A stretch of 64,000 bases of DNA from Lepeophtheirus salmonis (lineage: Eukaryota > Arthropoda > Copepoda > Siphonostomatoida > Caligidae): positions 34,597,705 through 34,661,704 of the forward strand of contig NC_052131.2 in assembly GCF_016086655.4 (NCBI RefSeq). Direction: 5' to 3'. The notes below the pieces were generated by a model. The model did no database searches. It worked only from the letters and a program-made list of their open reading frames with translations, and was not told the DNA's origin. This document shows positions 47,501-59,400 of the stretch, one piece after another. Made by a program: the position numbers and the translations under genes. Position 1 is the stretch's first letter, and every line of letters begins with the position of its first letter.

Positions 47501-48672
47501 TACGTGAAGAACTTCTTTTTTCTGAAGAGGAGTTTGGCGTCCGAGACTTTGAATACGTTGGTGATGGACTACTCATCGAATCACAGAGACTGGATTGACG
47601 TAATCTAAAAATTTATGTTGATTGAAATAATGAAACGTAAATTTTCTTTTGTCTTAGATTCGAGTATTACTCTAACGCGAAATAACTCAACTCTACGAAA
47701 GCTGACAATTATCTGTAAATATCTCTAATCCGTTTGAAATATTTTTTGGAAAATTTCAGCAATAAATAGCCTAATTTTTAGTATCAATAAAAAGAAAAGT
47801 GCAAAACTACAGTCGTTCCTTTTTTATTTAAAGAACAGTCGATGTATTAAAAGGGTGAAATTACATTACCAAATGCTTGAGCTCGGAAATTACTAATACG
47901 AACTCGACTTGAAAACTCAAAGACTCGAACCTGGCCGAACTTGACAATTTGACACTACACCTTACACATTACCTATTAGTCTTCAATTTCTGCAACTGTT
48001 TTTGAATCTGTGATGTTGAGTAGTGTCCAAGGGGTACTTTTCGAGCTCTAGGTGCCTTGATTACAGCCCCAGAAAGAAGAGACACCGGTTTTTTATTCGA
48101 CACATAATATGAAATTAGATCTGGGATTGTGGGGAAGGCCTCTTCTTCAAATCGATAGCAAACAGTTTCTTGAGAGGTGTGAGCATGAAGAACGAGTCGA
48201 TTCATTCTAAAGTGTAAAATACGATTCCCAGAGCTTTTACATGTGAGAACAAAGTCACCAGGAGAGCTGATACAGTCTCTCACTAAGAAGTCCCCATCTG
48301 ATTCCACAGTGGTTTCTGCTGCCAATCGAGTTATGGGCCCATGATACCATTGATAAGATCTGGAATTGAGAATATTATCCTTATCATTAAAATATTATGA
48401 AAAGTCGGTATATTTTGTATACATAGAGTTCTCTCAACCTCTTTTTGGTGTATATATAACTATGGCTTTGAAAATGTTAATTCCCGCTAAGTTTATTTCA
48501 TTTTTTACAGCAGTTTACCTTATATCCGACTCATCTAAGCTCAGTTCATAGCCCAAATCTCTTTTCCTTTTATCCTCATAGTCATCATCCAACGAATCCA
48601 CACTCACATTACTCGTCGAACTATTCACCAAATCCCCTCCACCCATAAGAATAGGTTTAGCAGAACCTTTTC
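44503..48672 (-). CDS. NSP-family adaptor (BCAR3/SH2D3-like), 5' end missing
   Basis: Exons (minus strand): 48672-48519, 48359-47973, 47604-46805, about 46080 or 46099-45751, 45584-44503. Exons 1-2 encode YELSLDESDIRSYQWYHGPI and an SH2 domain with the phosphotyrosine-binding Arg in FLVRD and the HFRMNRLV strand. The middle is Ser/Asn-rich and carries DTLPRPRPC. The last exon is the Cdc25/RasGEF-like domain, with FNPSEFRTLYLPKEGNKPL, VLAYHLTKLDMDLL and LKLLWGSNGAV. In this family that domain adopts a Ras-GEF fold that lacks exchange activity and binds p130Cas, linking phosphotyrosine signals to adhesion; the Cas link here is inferred. The join between exons 3 and 4 is uncertain: with the strong acceptor at 46100 the phase breaks, with a weak AG at 46081 it holds, or a small exon was missed. 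Confidence 0.85.
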
Positions 48673-49706
48673 CTGGAGGGGGGCGGGGGTGCAGGGGGGT
48701 TTTGAATGGTGATGATACATTATATTAATATATTTTATTGACTTTTAAAAATAATCAAGTGAGGGACGACCCAAGAGCAGCAACTTCATCATCATCGTGA
48801 TGAATACTACTCCGTCCTCCTCCCCCCTTCTCTATATGTGTTTGTAAAAAGGGATTTTTTTATATATGTAATTCGGGAAAGCGCATTATTACTCCGTTTT
48901 TCCCCCCTTCTCTTTTCCTTTTTTTTTTTTTTTTTTTTTTTTTGAAAAAGAAAAGAATGTCTCCCTTTCTCCTTCTCCTCTTATTCTTCTTCTCTCCCCC
49001 TTTCCTTCCTCCATCTTGTGCTAGTACAATGCTACTCCTTCACAAACTAATTATTAAAATATTTTATAAATTAGTAGTTTTTTTAGTTTTTTATTCTAGA
49101 CAATCTAGATATAAATTAGTTGCATGTATATGTCATAATTTAGAAGCAACAATGTTTTGCATAAGGAACGATTAATGTATACAAATAAAAATACTATCAG
49201 TAATCTTCTACAAAAAAAAAAAAAAAAAAAAAAAGAAAGTATATAAATCCTAAGGGAGAGAAAGAAGTGTATTTAGAGGGAGAGAAGAGAAAATAATGTT
49301 TTTTTCTTCTTCTTCTCGGTAATATGTAATTCACATCTCATACATGAATTTATGTGCATTTTGATGAATAATATAAATAAAAGGGATATTATTATTAAAA
49401 CATTGAAGTACATTAACACCCCATACATTTGCTTATGTCAAAAACGCATTCCCATGACATGCGTTTACATACATAAATTATGTTATGATGACTTAATGTG
49501 ATGCCTCTTTTTATGTATTTACAAGTTTATATTAGAATATATAATTTCATAACAACCATAATGAGGGATGTATTTCTATTAAGACATCTAATGACAGTCA
49601 TCAAAAGGCTTTCACATGATTCCAGGTATTAATTCCATTCTTGTATCGTCTTTCTATTCAATGTGTACCTCAGACATATGAGAATTGTTAAATTAAAGGC
49701 TAAATC
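48673..49706. other. Divergent region between NSP-family gene and B9D1
   Basis: It should hold the B9D1 promoter and 5' NSP intron sequence. A run of 25 T (48919-48943) and one of 23 A (49212-49234) border a Ser/Leu-rich chance frame. The C-rich pyrimidine tract next to 48673 serves as acceptor for the first visible NSP exon. Confidence 0.5.
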
Positions 49707-50373
49707 ATGACGTTTTCTGACACAAGCACCGTGTTTTTACTCTCAGTGACGGGACAAATCCAAGGGGCGGATTTTCCAGGAATGGACGATCTTTACTGCC
49801 GCTACAGCTTTGTCTCTGGACCTGACTGGGCCATTACTGCTGGTCAAGAAGAAGGGATTAGCCAAGTCGCTAAAAAGAGTTTAGTAGGTATAATTTTTGT
49901 ATTCATAACGCGGCTTTTATTTATTTTTTTGTTTCAACGTATTCAGGATGGATATCAACGCACCATATGGAACTTCCCCCCTTGACATCACATACCGCTC
50001 CACGTGCCCCTTTGGTTGGCCACAACTCGTCGTCTCTGTCTATGGATTGGATACTTTTGGAAATGACGTAGTGAGAGGTTACGGAGGCATCCACGTTCCT
50101 ATTTCTCTAGGTTCAAAAACTCTGACCTTCCCTGCATTTGTACCTGAATCATCTTCCCTTCTTCAAAGATTCACAGGATGGGTTACAGGAAGGAGGCCGG
50201 AATTTATTGATCCACGTGTTGTAGCCTCTGGAGAAGGGCGGGACGTGACGCGAACACGGACTCAAGGACAAGTCACGGTACAATTCAATGTGGTTTCCAA
50301 GGATTTTAAAAAGTTGGGTTATGATACGACTCCAGGAGAGGGAGGATCCGGATCGTGTCAGGGGGATTCATGA
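49707..50373 (+). CDS. B9D1: B9 domain protein 1 (ciliary transition zone), frameshifted copy
   Basis: Exon 1 (49707-49883) gives MTFSDTSTVFLLSVTGQ, then DDLYCRYSFVSGPDWAITAG and EEGISQVAKKSL. A 63-bp intron (GTAGGT...TTCAG) leads to exon 2 (49947-50373), which begins DGYQRTIWNFP and later has LDITYRSTCPFGWPQLVVSV, GNDVVRGYGGIHVPIS, FVPESSSLLQRFTGW, GRRPEFIDPRVVA and GEGRDVTRTR. Lengths and blocks follow B9D1 end to end (about 200 residues), a core part of the MKS/B9 complex at the ciliary transition zone. Between WNFP and LDITYRS the frame breaks: six C at 49976-49981 where five would keep it open. A single-base assembly error in a homopolymer is the likeliest cause, as everything else is conserved; true pseudogenisation is the alternative. 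Confidence 0.9.
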
Positions 50374-51349
50374 AATTGGAGTGTGGCTTCAATACTTTTA
50401 GTTATATATGAGTGTATTTTTTTTATTATGTTTGAAATATTATATATTTATCCATGTTTTAATGGTATGGCTGTCCAAGACTTTCACTATTAGGGAGAAA
50501 GCTTTCAAATGCATAATTCTCATTAAAGGACAATTTTATGGGGACCAACTAAAACAATGCACAATTATTTGTGGCTTTACATTATATAAAGACGTAAGGG
50601 AATAAATCTTCAAATCTTAATTTATAATACAAAGTGTATTTTCAAGGCTTTTCTATGTAAATCTTTAAATAACGAGTACCCTTCTCTTTTTTTTTAAATA
50701 TATTTTCAAACCATACGAAAACTATGTAAATATTATTACTTTGTCTCGCGTTCCCTATTTCATGAGTATGTACATAACTAAAGATGTATATTTTTATAAA
50801 CTATAAAAACATGTATAAAAATAAACTTAGTTTGCGAGTAAATAAAGCCTATTTATTTATAAATACTCATAGAGTAGAGTGGAGGGGGGGGGATACAGGT
50901 AGACATATTTTACAAAAAAAAGTATGTTTGTTTAAAATTTTTATACTTATGGATGAGAAAAATATGTTAATAAATAGGAACATGTTTTTGATGAAAAATT
51001 ACTTATAGAATGTACATACATAGATAGTAGGCTCACGTGCGCCATCTTTATGAAGATCTTGGAAGTATAAACGACCAATCTATATTTATCAGAAAAGTTT
51101 GTCTTTATTTATGTATGTATGTTATTCGTAAATCCATTTTTAAGTGTATCTTAAGAATGTAGATCTAAGAAAAAAAAGTTACTTGAGGACTTATTTCTTT
51201 CAACGAGTGTGTGAAGCAAAACCTCATAATAAGAAGGAAAGATAAAGGAAGTTCAGCTAGAAGGCGCTCTTGAGACTAAAACTCCCTGCCCCATAACGTC
51301 ATACTAAAAAGAGCTGTTATTAATAATATTTCATTCTTTATGAGAGAAC
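50374..51349. other. Downstream of B9D1, no recognised gene
   Basis: The open frames at 50408-50605 and 50784-51008 are low-complexity Tyr/Phe/Lys strings without family resemblance. The 3' untranslated region of B9D1 is expected in the first part. Confidence 0.45.
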
Positions 51350-51520
51350 ATTTAAGTACTGAGTAACTACGTGTGATTGTCTTGATGTTTTTCATTTGAA
51401 AAATAACACTGATGAATCCGGGGGAACTTATATTCTATAATATTCAAACCAAGTTCGTTTGATTGTTGATTCCTAACAACTCCCGGCAATACCAAGTACT
51501 ATCTTAGGTGTTTTATAAAA
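51350..51520 (+). repeat. Dispersed repeat family R3, copy 3
   Basis: It contains ATTTAAGTACTGAGTAACTA, CGTGTGATTGT, then ATTCTATAATATTCAAACCA, GTTTGATTGTTGATTCC and CCCGGCAATACC; the first block is nearly identical to 23770-23800. Confidence 0.5.
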
Positions 51521-51724
51521 ATACAAACCATTAATCCTATACTAAAAACAATTTGAAAGTGATTACATAATTTTTTTTTAAATATGTTCATTTTATAAAA
51601 TAACGATAAAAGTAAAAACTAGCGTGGCACTCTGTAGAGCCCTAACTTCCCACTAAAATCATTGTTTCTAAAAAAATTAACAAAATATGACCTCATTTTA
51701 GTGATGCATCTCAATTATTTTTGT

Positions 51725-51985
51725 GTGATATTGACCTCTCACAATTTAATTTGAGTAACATATCTCAATTTTTTCCAAATTTATTGTCAATTCAGCTTTT
51801 TTAACATTTTTTATGACCTTGACCTCTCAAAATTTAATAGCCTTTTACTGCTAATATAAATCATCTCCCTACCAATTTTAACAAAAATTGCTGTGTAACT
51901 TTATCCGTAACCCTCCATTGAAAACATAAAAATTACATTTTGTGTGACCCTGACCTTTTCCTTTGACCTCTCAAAATTTAATGGC
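51725..51985 (+). repeat. Threefold GACCTCTCAAAATTTAAT repeat
   Basis: The core TGACCTCTCACAATTTAATT (near 51732), TTGACCTCTCAAAATTTAAT (near 51819) and TTTGACCTCTCAAAATTTAA (near 51962) recur at intervals of about 85-145 bp, the last two preceded by TGACCTTG or TGACCCTGACC. Each is followed by a related TTACTG(C/T)TAATA block in the last two units. A diverged tandem array in an unnamed element is the likeliest explanation. Confidence 0.7.
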
Positions 51986-52017
51986 ATCTTACTGTTAATA
52001 CACATAAATTATTATGC

Positions 52018-52290
52018 GTGTTGAGATGTAGAGAAATGAAAAGTATGCCTGAAGAAACCAGAAAAACCTATTGGCTTCCAGTAGGCAGAGAGGCCACACT
52101 TTTTGAGAGTGAGCTCGTCAAAATTAAAATCCCTGAAAGGATGGGACGTAGACTAGTATTAAATACGGTGGGTGACGTCCTTGAAACTCATCCACTAATG
52201 AAAATGCTGAAAAATTACCAAAGAAGCTGTTGTATAAAACAACAACTTTTGTTCAACTTCGTTGGTGGAGGTAATAAGAACGTTTATTAG
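52018..52290 (+). other. Unrecognised 90-codon open frame beside the repeat array
   Basis: The frame has TRKTYWLPVGREATLFESEL, KIKIPERMGRRLVLNTVGDV and LETHPLMKML, with a more protein-like composition than other frames here. No splice or family support; it may be part of the element holding the GACCTCTC repeats. The first ATG in the frame is at about 52036 (the frame opens with TTG). Confidence 0.3.
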
Positions 52291-52905
52291 AGGGGGAGGG
52301 AGAAAAAGGAAGCAATTGTCCTAGGTTCCATTTTTGCTTTTGAGAAAGTTACACTTTTAAGGAAGGTCATTAAGAAAGGGCCCAAATTAAATTCGGTATT
52401 TCTAAAAAAAAAAAGTGAAATTGCTAAAAAAATATTTTACACTTATAAAAGATATGAAATAAGCTCAAATTAAAAAAAAAAAGCATAACTAAAATGACCG
52501 CCACAGATTTATCCTTTCACAAGGCCACCCAAGCTAAAATCGGTCCTATTAACAAATGTGTCGACCAATCGGCTTTGTTATTGCTTTTCTTTGTAATCTG
52601 TAATGTCAATAAAAACTCTCCATAAAAAGACACTAGCGTAACCGTCAATTGACTCATTCTTTTTTTGTCAGATGACGATTTGTCTGCTCATATATTGTCC
52701 CTAGTAATGATATGAACGTTAATTTATTGTACTCGAACATGGTAATAAACTTTAAACTATTTTCTAATATTTAATTAAGAGTGGCAAGAAATGAGAAGAA
52801 TTTTGTAGCAACCAGTTATTTTTGATAATATTTTCATTCTCTAACTACAGAAAAAAAATTGGAAGGTACAATACTAATAACATTAACATTGTACAATGTA
52901 ACTAT

Positions 52906-52960
52906 CTTTCAGGGTCGAACACTATTTGCATTAAACGTACATAGTGTTAGACCCTGAAAG
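52906..52960. repeat. 20-bp inverted repeat with 15-base loop
   Basis: Left arm CTTTCAGGGTCGAACACTAT (52906-52925) and right arm ATAGTGTTAGACCCTGAAAG (52941-52960) pair at 19 of 20 positions. Probably a very short element or fold-back remnant. Confidence 0.85.
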
Positions 52961-53599
52961 AGGTAAAAAAAAATTCCTTTCCTTTTTGATAGTCGAGGTT
53001 AAGAGTGAATAAAAAACTAGTCATGGACTTCACATTATCCACTCCATGTACAAACTACGTATGGGAAAAATCATTAAATAAGGAGAGGTTGCGGGACTTA
53101 TGTATTTATTAGTTGCGGCTGTTAAATATATATTTTCAAATATTAAATTCTTAATCTAAAATCAATAAAAAATATCACACAAGATACAATATACAAAACA
53201 TTTATGCGGGATTGTTCTTATAGTTATTGCGTGTTTTTTTTGCATAGTTTGCATAATTTTCTTTCGTGCTGTCTATGTTTGTAACATATTGAGTACAAAA
53301 GTTAGAAAGCCTTTGAATAACTTTAGTTGGTAATTTTTTCCCATCTTCATATATATTTTACTTTTGTGGTTGTGTAAAATGATGATTGTACTTCTTTTTA
53401 TACTGCCTTTGAATAACTTTATTTTGATTATTATTAGCAGGATATATACACAGATATGATTGAAAAAGGTAAAACTTTTAGATAGCCTTCTTTTTAGCTC
53501 AGTATGCTACATTTGTTCCTTTTTTTTTTCGCCAAACTGTTTCTATTTAATAAAACCAAAAAAAAAAATTATAATTATAACTATAATGCCTTTAAAAAC
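52961..53599. other. AT-rich stretch without recognised feature
   Basis: No gene or element recognised. Confidence 0.4.
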
Positions 53600-54610
53600 A
53601 GCTTTAGATTAGGGCGTCTGCAGGACGTGGTCTTTTTTTCAAAATATTTAATATATAAAATTTAATTTTTTAAATTTGTATTTCAATAAAATTAATTTAT
53701 CTAATATTTTCTAAAAAAATTAATTTTCTCTGAGTAGCTATGAATTTTTGAAATATTTTCGGGTATCATGTATAAGTTTGCCTATACATCATAGTTTCTC
53801 TTTCTATCTCGAAATTTGAGACAGCGACAGAGGATTGTTGAAATTCAATTATAGTAACCTTTTAACATTAAGTAAATAACTTTGGTACGTCAAGCGGAGG
53901 AACCCAAAGTGAGGGGATAAATTGACGGATGGAGTGGAGAATCTAGACTTTTTCGAGTTATTAGGATTATTAGAATAATTAGCATTACCCATTACTTTTA
54001 TCCAAAAAGAAGAAGCAAATCCAAAATATTAGTCCCAAATTAGATTTCATCGATAGCTTTGGATCAAAACATTTTCATTTGGAAGGATTGTGAATTAAAC
54101 GAATTGGAAATTTGGACTGCTTAAATAAAATGATTTTAATTTATTTTAGAATGCTTCTTTTCTTTATTTAAGTATGCCCTTCAACACAATGAGATCTTCC
54201 ATATCTTATTTCGTGATAGTGCTAATTATTCAAATAACTCGAAAAAGTCGAGGTCCTTCCTTGACGTATCAAAGTTATTTCTTTAATATTAAAAGGTTGA
54301 ATTTCAACTATAATCTGTCGCTGTCTCCAATTTCATGATAGAAAGAGAAAATATGACGTGTGGGAAAACTTATACAGGATACCCGAAAAAATTTCAAAAA
54401 TTCATAGCTATTCAAATGAAATTATTTTTTTTGGAAAAATATTAGAAAAATTAATTTTCATTTAATTTTGTGAGAATAGTTAGGGATTTTTGAATTTTTT
54501 TGTGAATAACTGTGGATTTCGATTTTTTTTTTCCAAAAAAATGGATATTTTAAGTTTTACTTTTCAAATTTCTTTCCACAAAATTTTAATATTTGTATTA
54601 TTTTTTTGAA
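53600..54610. mobile_element. Fold-back element with inverted arms of about 250 bp
   Basis: The left arm (about 53640-53900) and right arm (about 54230-54520) are imperfect reverse complements. Left GGGTATCATGTATAAGTTTG and TTTCTCTTTCTATCTCGAAA, AGACAGCGACAG, TTTGGTACGTCAAG pair with right CTTGACGTATCAAAG, CTGTCGCTGTCT, GATAGAAAGAGAAAATATGA and AAACTTATACAGGATACCC. The outer portions consist of family R2 subrepeats (ATTTTTGAAATATTTT, TAGCTATGAATTTTTG). The left begins with AGGGCGTCTGCAGGACG, the R2 head. The roughly 300-bp centre is non-coding. A third, single-arm fragment is at 63710-63790. Confidence 0.75.
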
Positions 54611-55870
54611 AAACCAAAACTCAACTTGACACAACTTGTTTAAGCTCTATACCCATAAGGTCAAATATAAGGGCTCAGTTTGTTATAAAATCATGAAAAA
54701 AGTCTTCAAGAGCATCCAGGTTTCAAAATCAGAGAAATAGTAATCTCCTCTTTAACCTAAGATGAATATAAAAATATACCCACCTTCATACTTTATTAAA
54801 TTTTAATAATTAAGTTGGAATTTGAAAGAGCAGGAAACAATGTTCCTGATGTTTTAAATTTTGTCTAGCTTTCTCCAAGTGTGGTGATAAACGAACATCT
54901 ATAAAAAATACACCACACTTATATGCAACGTTTAAGTTAATGGAGGCTCTCTTAACATAATGGAGAGGAAATCTAAAGAAATTCCTTCCCTGAAACCTAA
55001 AATATCCGTTTTAACTTCAAACCAAGACTATGGAATTTTCATTCCCAACTCTAGGAGGTGAAATTATTTCGATTTTTTTCACTCAATTAAAGGTACCTTT
55101 AAGGAACATCAAATTTGAAATGATGTAAGCATCATCAACGAAAAACATAACTTAATGATGACTAAAAAACAGGATCGAATAGCCTCCAACGACCTGAAAG
55201 TCATCCTGAGTTCAGTTCTAAAGAGTCCAATCACACAAGTCGGATAAATAGTTTTTTGAATTTAATCTGGAGATTCATTTACATATAAACTTGACACATA
55301 AAAATTGATGTGAAGAAACTGAAGAATGTGTCATTTTTTGAATAATTTTTCATTTTTTGTCTATTTTTTTCATCAAATGTCAATTTTCCATTTTTTAATA
55401 AAAAATGCCGCAAAGTGCTTTTTGCACAATTATACAGCAACATTTCCCATACAACAGAGTAATTTTAATTTTCGGTTGTAGTGATAAATAATTTTTGCAA
55501 TATTTGTAAAACTGAACCAGTTATGGCGGTTTATAATTTTTGCCAACATTAGTATACATAACTTTTTTTTTTTGCAAGTACCAAAAAATTACTTGTAGGA
55601 AAGTGTTTTGCTTTAAAAATGCCAATAAATGATATAACATTTTTTTTTACAAAATTCGCAAGTTTTTGTTTTTTTGTAATTTTATTCCCAAAATTCGATT
55701 TTAATTCATAATTATAGAACTAATGTTATAAGAGCCAATAAGAAAAGTATTTGAGGGAGGGGGTTCTGTGATGAAACTTTGTGGATTATCTTATTTAACC
55801 AGATGGATATAGTGTGATTAGTATTTGTATTATAAACTTTATACAATTTCCAATTAATCGTTATTATTAT
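54611..55870. other. AT-rich stretch without recognised gene
   Basis: No coding segment or clear element was recognised on either strand. Confidence 0.4.
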
Positions 55871-56764
55871 TAGTGATGTGTCGCGGGCTAAATCTTACAA
55901 ATTTTATTCCTAACTCGCTTGAATACTCGTTACTCACACTAACACTTTTGCTCGCTAAAAAACTCGTCCGACAAAAAAATGATATTTTTTAAAGAATTAT
56001 TGAAGCTTTTAATTTAAAAATTGTTTTCATAATTAATTATCCAAGATTCACTTAGAAATTAGTTTAACTAGTTTACTCTAAGATATAACTACTATTTAAA
56101 CAAAGAATATAATGATGGTTTCTAAGATTATACTCTAGTACTGAAATACTGGAAGGGCTAGAGGAATTGGGATTATTTTAAAGCTTAAATCTCAAGGGAT
56201 ATGCTCAACGAATTAGTAGGTAGTAGATTGAAAATCAAATTTGACCATTCAAATTTATTTTTAATCGTAGCCACTCCCTTATGTATTTAGACATATTCAT
56301 TAACATATATTAATTTAGCCAAGTTTGTGGCATGCCATTTCTTCTGATGATAAAATTTTTAATTGTATACTTAATAAACTACCTAATTCCAAGTAATTTC
56401 GATTACTCCCATTAGAGTTAAAAAAAAAATCAAAAAATCAAACAAAGATTACTTTTCATATCAACTGGGATTAAGAGGACACATAACACAAAATTCAACA
56501 TTTTTCTACAAATGTTGCTTGTGGGAAAAGATAAATTCTAAATTTCGCAAAGGAAGGAAGTCAATCTAGGTAGATTTACATGTTATAATGAGATAGAAAA
56601 AGAAAAACAGAAAATCCCAAGTTATGATGAGTTCCAAGGTTCTTTTGACAAGTTCCGAGTAATCTCGAGTTTTTATGCCTATGAGCAGAGTTTTTGTGTC
56701 ACTTTTTATTTACTTAATAAAACTCGAGTATCAATTTACGAGTTTTGTTCGTGGCACATCACTA
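55871..56764. mobile_element. hAT-like non-autonomous element, about 890 bp
   Basis: The left end TAGTGATGTGTCGCGGGC and the reverse complement of the right end, TAGTGATGTGCCACGAAC, share 14 of 18 positions and have the TAGTGATG form known from hAT transposons. The flanking 8-mers, ATTATTAT (55863-55870) and ATTATTTT (56765-56772), match at 7 of 8, as expected for a hAT target duplication. Subterminal CTCG-rich motifs (ACTCGT, CTCGAGT) occur at both ends, as in many hAT elements. No transposase is present. Confidence 0.72.
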
Positions 56765-59199
56765 ATTATTTTCATATTAAAATAATTAGTATTATAATTA
56801 TCAGGATCTTTCTCGATAACAACGACACCTTCATATTATGATTATAATAAAATAATTCTTTATACTCAATTATTCTATTAATAATTGTCAATGTGATGTC
56901 CCGCTCCCCCCTTCACTGAGCAACGCCGGATAACCATTTGCTAGTTTATTAGAGTTTTATTGGTACTTACACTTTAAAAAAAAAAGAAAACAAACATAAT
57001 GTTTTATTGCCAAAAATTCAAAAATTTCTTCTGCCCAAACCTCAATATAAAACCTCTCACCCTTCGAGAGGAGGAGTCGTTGTGTCAGCAGAGGAAAGGT
57101 TAAATTCAATTCTAGTATAGATACTCTAAAAACAATATCTAAAATAAACTTTAAAGGACAAAAATACTGAATTGAAGGTTATAATAGTCATTTTCGTGTT
57201 CAACGTGGTAAATAACAATATTCAATTTAGGCTTTAGCTGGTAGGCGCTCCAATACCTTAATTTTGTTGCATGGTGTAATTAATTTTAGGATTTTTTTTC
57301 ATATCTAAGAAAAAAATGAAATACTATTACTGAAAAATTGGAACCAGAAAGTATATGATAAATTAAGAATTTATGTAATAGGGAGAGGAAAAATAATATG
57401 CTGGGAAGATATTATATGGAAGTATATTTCAATCTGTATGTTAAGTATACACCACTGAAAAGTTACGGATCTTTAACGCATAAAAAAATGTCAAAAATAC
57501 AACTTAATCAATATAGTTTTTTTTTCTTGATAATATTATCTATTTCATTACTGTAAATATTTTCAGATTATTTCAAATCCGCCTTATCTTCTCTTTCGTC
57601 AAAAATACCAAGAGTTATGATGTACATCTTCACAAGTTCTTCTAGAACTCTAGATAGTGGCTTCGGTAGCCCCCTTTTTTTTGGGGGGGGGGTATAATAA
57701 ATCTATGGATATAAGTAATTATATTACTGTATTGATAATTTTTGGGCTAAGCTCCCCAAATGATCTAGGCATGGCTTACCGGAAAACCTTGCTCCATATA
57801 TTATGTAGAGCACCTTTGAGATTATTGCCTCAATCTTACATTCATCCTTGGCCCTTGGATTGGTAGCAACCTGTCAATCGAATGGTGAATATACACCATC
57901 TTATTATAAGTTATTTTGCATCAATCAGAGCTTACAAAAGTATATTTAAATATCATTTTTGACCCTTTAATAAAATACAAAGTAGCTATTAATGTATGTA
58001 TATTTTCATTAATCAGAAATGTAAAAAGAGAAGAGGGTATAAAATTTGATGAAATGGTTGAATGGTTATAACCTACAACCATGATTAACTCGTATCCCTG
58101 AACTCAAAATTTTTAATCATATATTTATGTATGGAAACCGGCGAGATTTTGATATCAAAATATTTTCCAATCCAATTTTATATTATGAAAATGATTAAAT
58201 GTATCCGTGTCCCTAAATGCACCTAAAAATTTAACAACAAGAATTTATAAATCAAGTGGGCATATTTTTTTCATAATATCCAAAATCCGTATTTTTATTT
58301 GGAAATTTGTGTTTTAATCGTTAGATGAAGCACTTTTTTGGACCTTTAAAGGTGTTTCAACCAAGAAACAACGTATTTAAATATTTTTTGGAGCTTTAAA
58401 TGAAGCATTTCTTTGTTCCAACACCTTTATACGTCTCAAAGTACTAAATTTAAGGATTAAAAAATTGAACTTCCAACTAAAAATATGCTTTAACATTTCA
58501 ATATTTAATATCCTTTTACTGTGACCATATATAATCATCGTATTAATTTTGATCAAAATCGATTCATTTGTTTTGTTTTGTCACGAATGGTTTGTTTCGT
58601 TTGTCAACAGATTTAAAATCTTAAGAATACAATATTTAAAAAAACAAAGAAATTAAATAATTATATAACGAATGTGACTTAATATAAGGTTCGGCAAGGA
58701 GCATGTGTAGCTAAAACTCAGAGCGTCATATTAAAAATTAAAAGGAAGGGGGTCCAGATATTTAGCATTGTCAATCTTAAGCATTTTTAGCGTACTAGTT
58801 TTGTTGTTGTTGGCATATATGCATTATTACAAAAATATCGATCTTACTTTAATTAATTATATGGGATAGATATATACAAGTATATAGACCGTAAGAACAA
58901 AAATAATAATCATTATTAATCAATATATGGTACATATACTAACTTTTTAAAAAGTATTAGTTATTTTTTGTATAACTTGATGCAAGATATGTTTTATATA
59001 TAAATCAATAAAATCAATATTGTACCAAGGTAAAAATATTTTACAATAAGCTGATGCATTCGAAATTTATTATTGACATGTCAAAAATAAATATGAAATA
59101 GGATGATGGAATTTTCTGTATATATATGGTTTATATTACCTAGTGGTACACATTTTATTTTTTTCAATTTTTCTAGAGTAAAATTTAAACGGCAGGTTT
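56765..59199. other. AT-rich region without recognised gene
   Basis: CACTGAGCAACGCCGGATAA at about 56915 resembles the CCGG-containing block of family R3. The frame at 57657-57866 starts in a homopolymer and is chance. Confidence 0.4.
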
Positions 59200-59400
59200 T
59201 GTGAAGACATTTATTTATCAAAATCATCTGAAGATAGTGCTCAACACAACTTTTACGAAATATGTGACCCCCCCAATTCTAATAATTGTCTCAATACGAA
59301 GCCTAAATCCCTTGCAGACATCGATTATGTTGTCAAGCTCCTTCTTGATGGAACCTTATAGAGATGGACACTCCTGTGAGGCGTAGCACACACCCTCTCC
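59200..59400 (-). pseudogene. Possible transposase C-terminal scrap
   Basis: On the minus strand one frame reads LDNIIDVCKGFRLRIETIIR followed by IGGVTYF. The pattern (V-x5-C-x-F-R-x-R-x-E-x-I-I-x-x-G-G) is that of Tc1/mariner C-termini. Only about 30 residues are seen, so the call is tentative. Confidence 0.3.

Noticed and set aside
48942..49175. Plus-strand frame with Leu/Phe/Pro-rich start resembling a signal peptide
   Set aside because: It begins in a run of 25 T and a pyrimidine-rich tract; composition explains the hydrophobicity.
57657..57866. Plus-strand 69-codon frame with a Gly run
   Set aside because: Starts in TTTTTTTTGGGGGGGGG homopolymers and has no family support.
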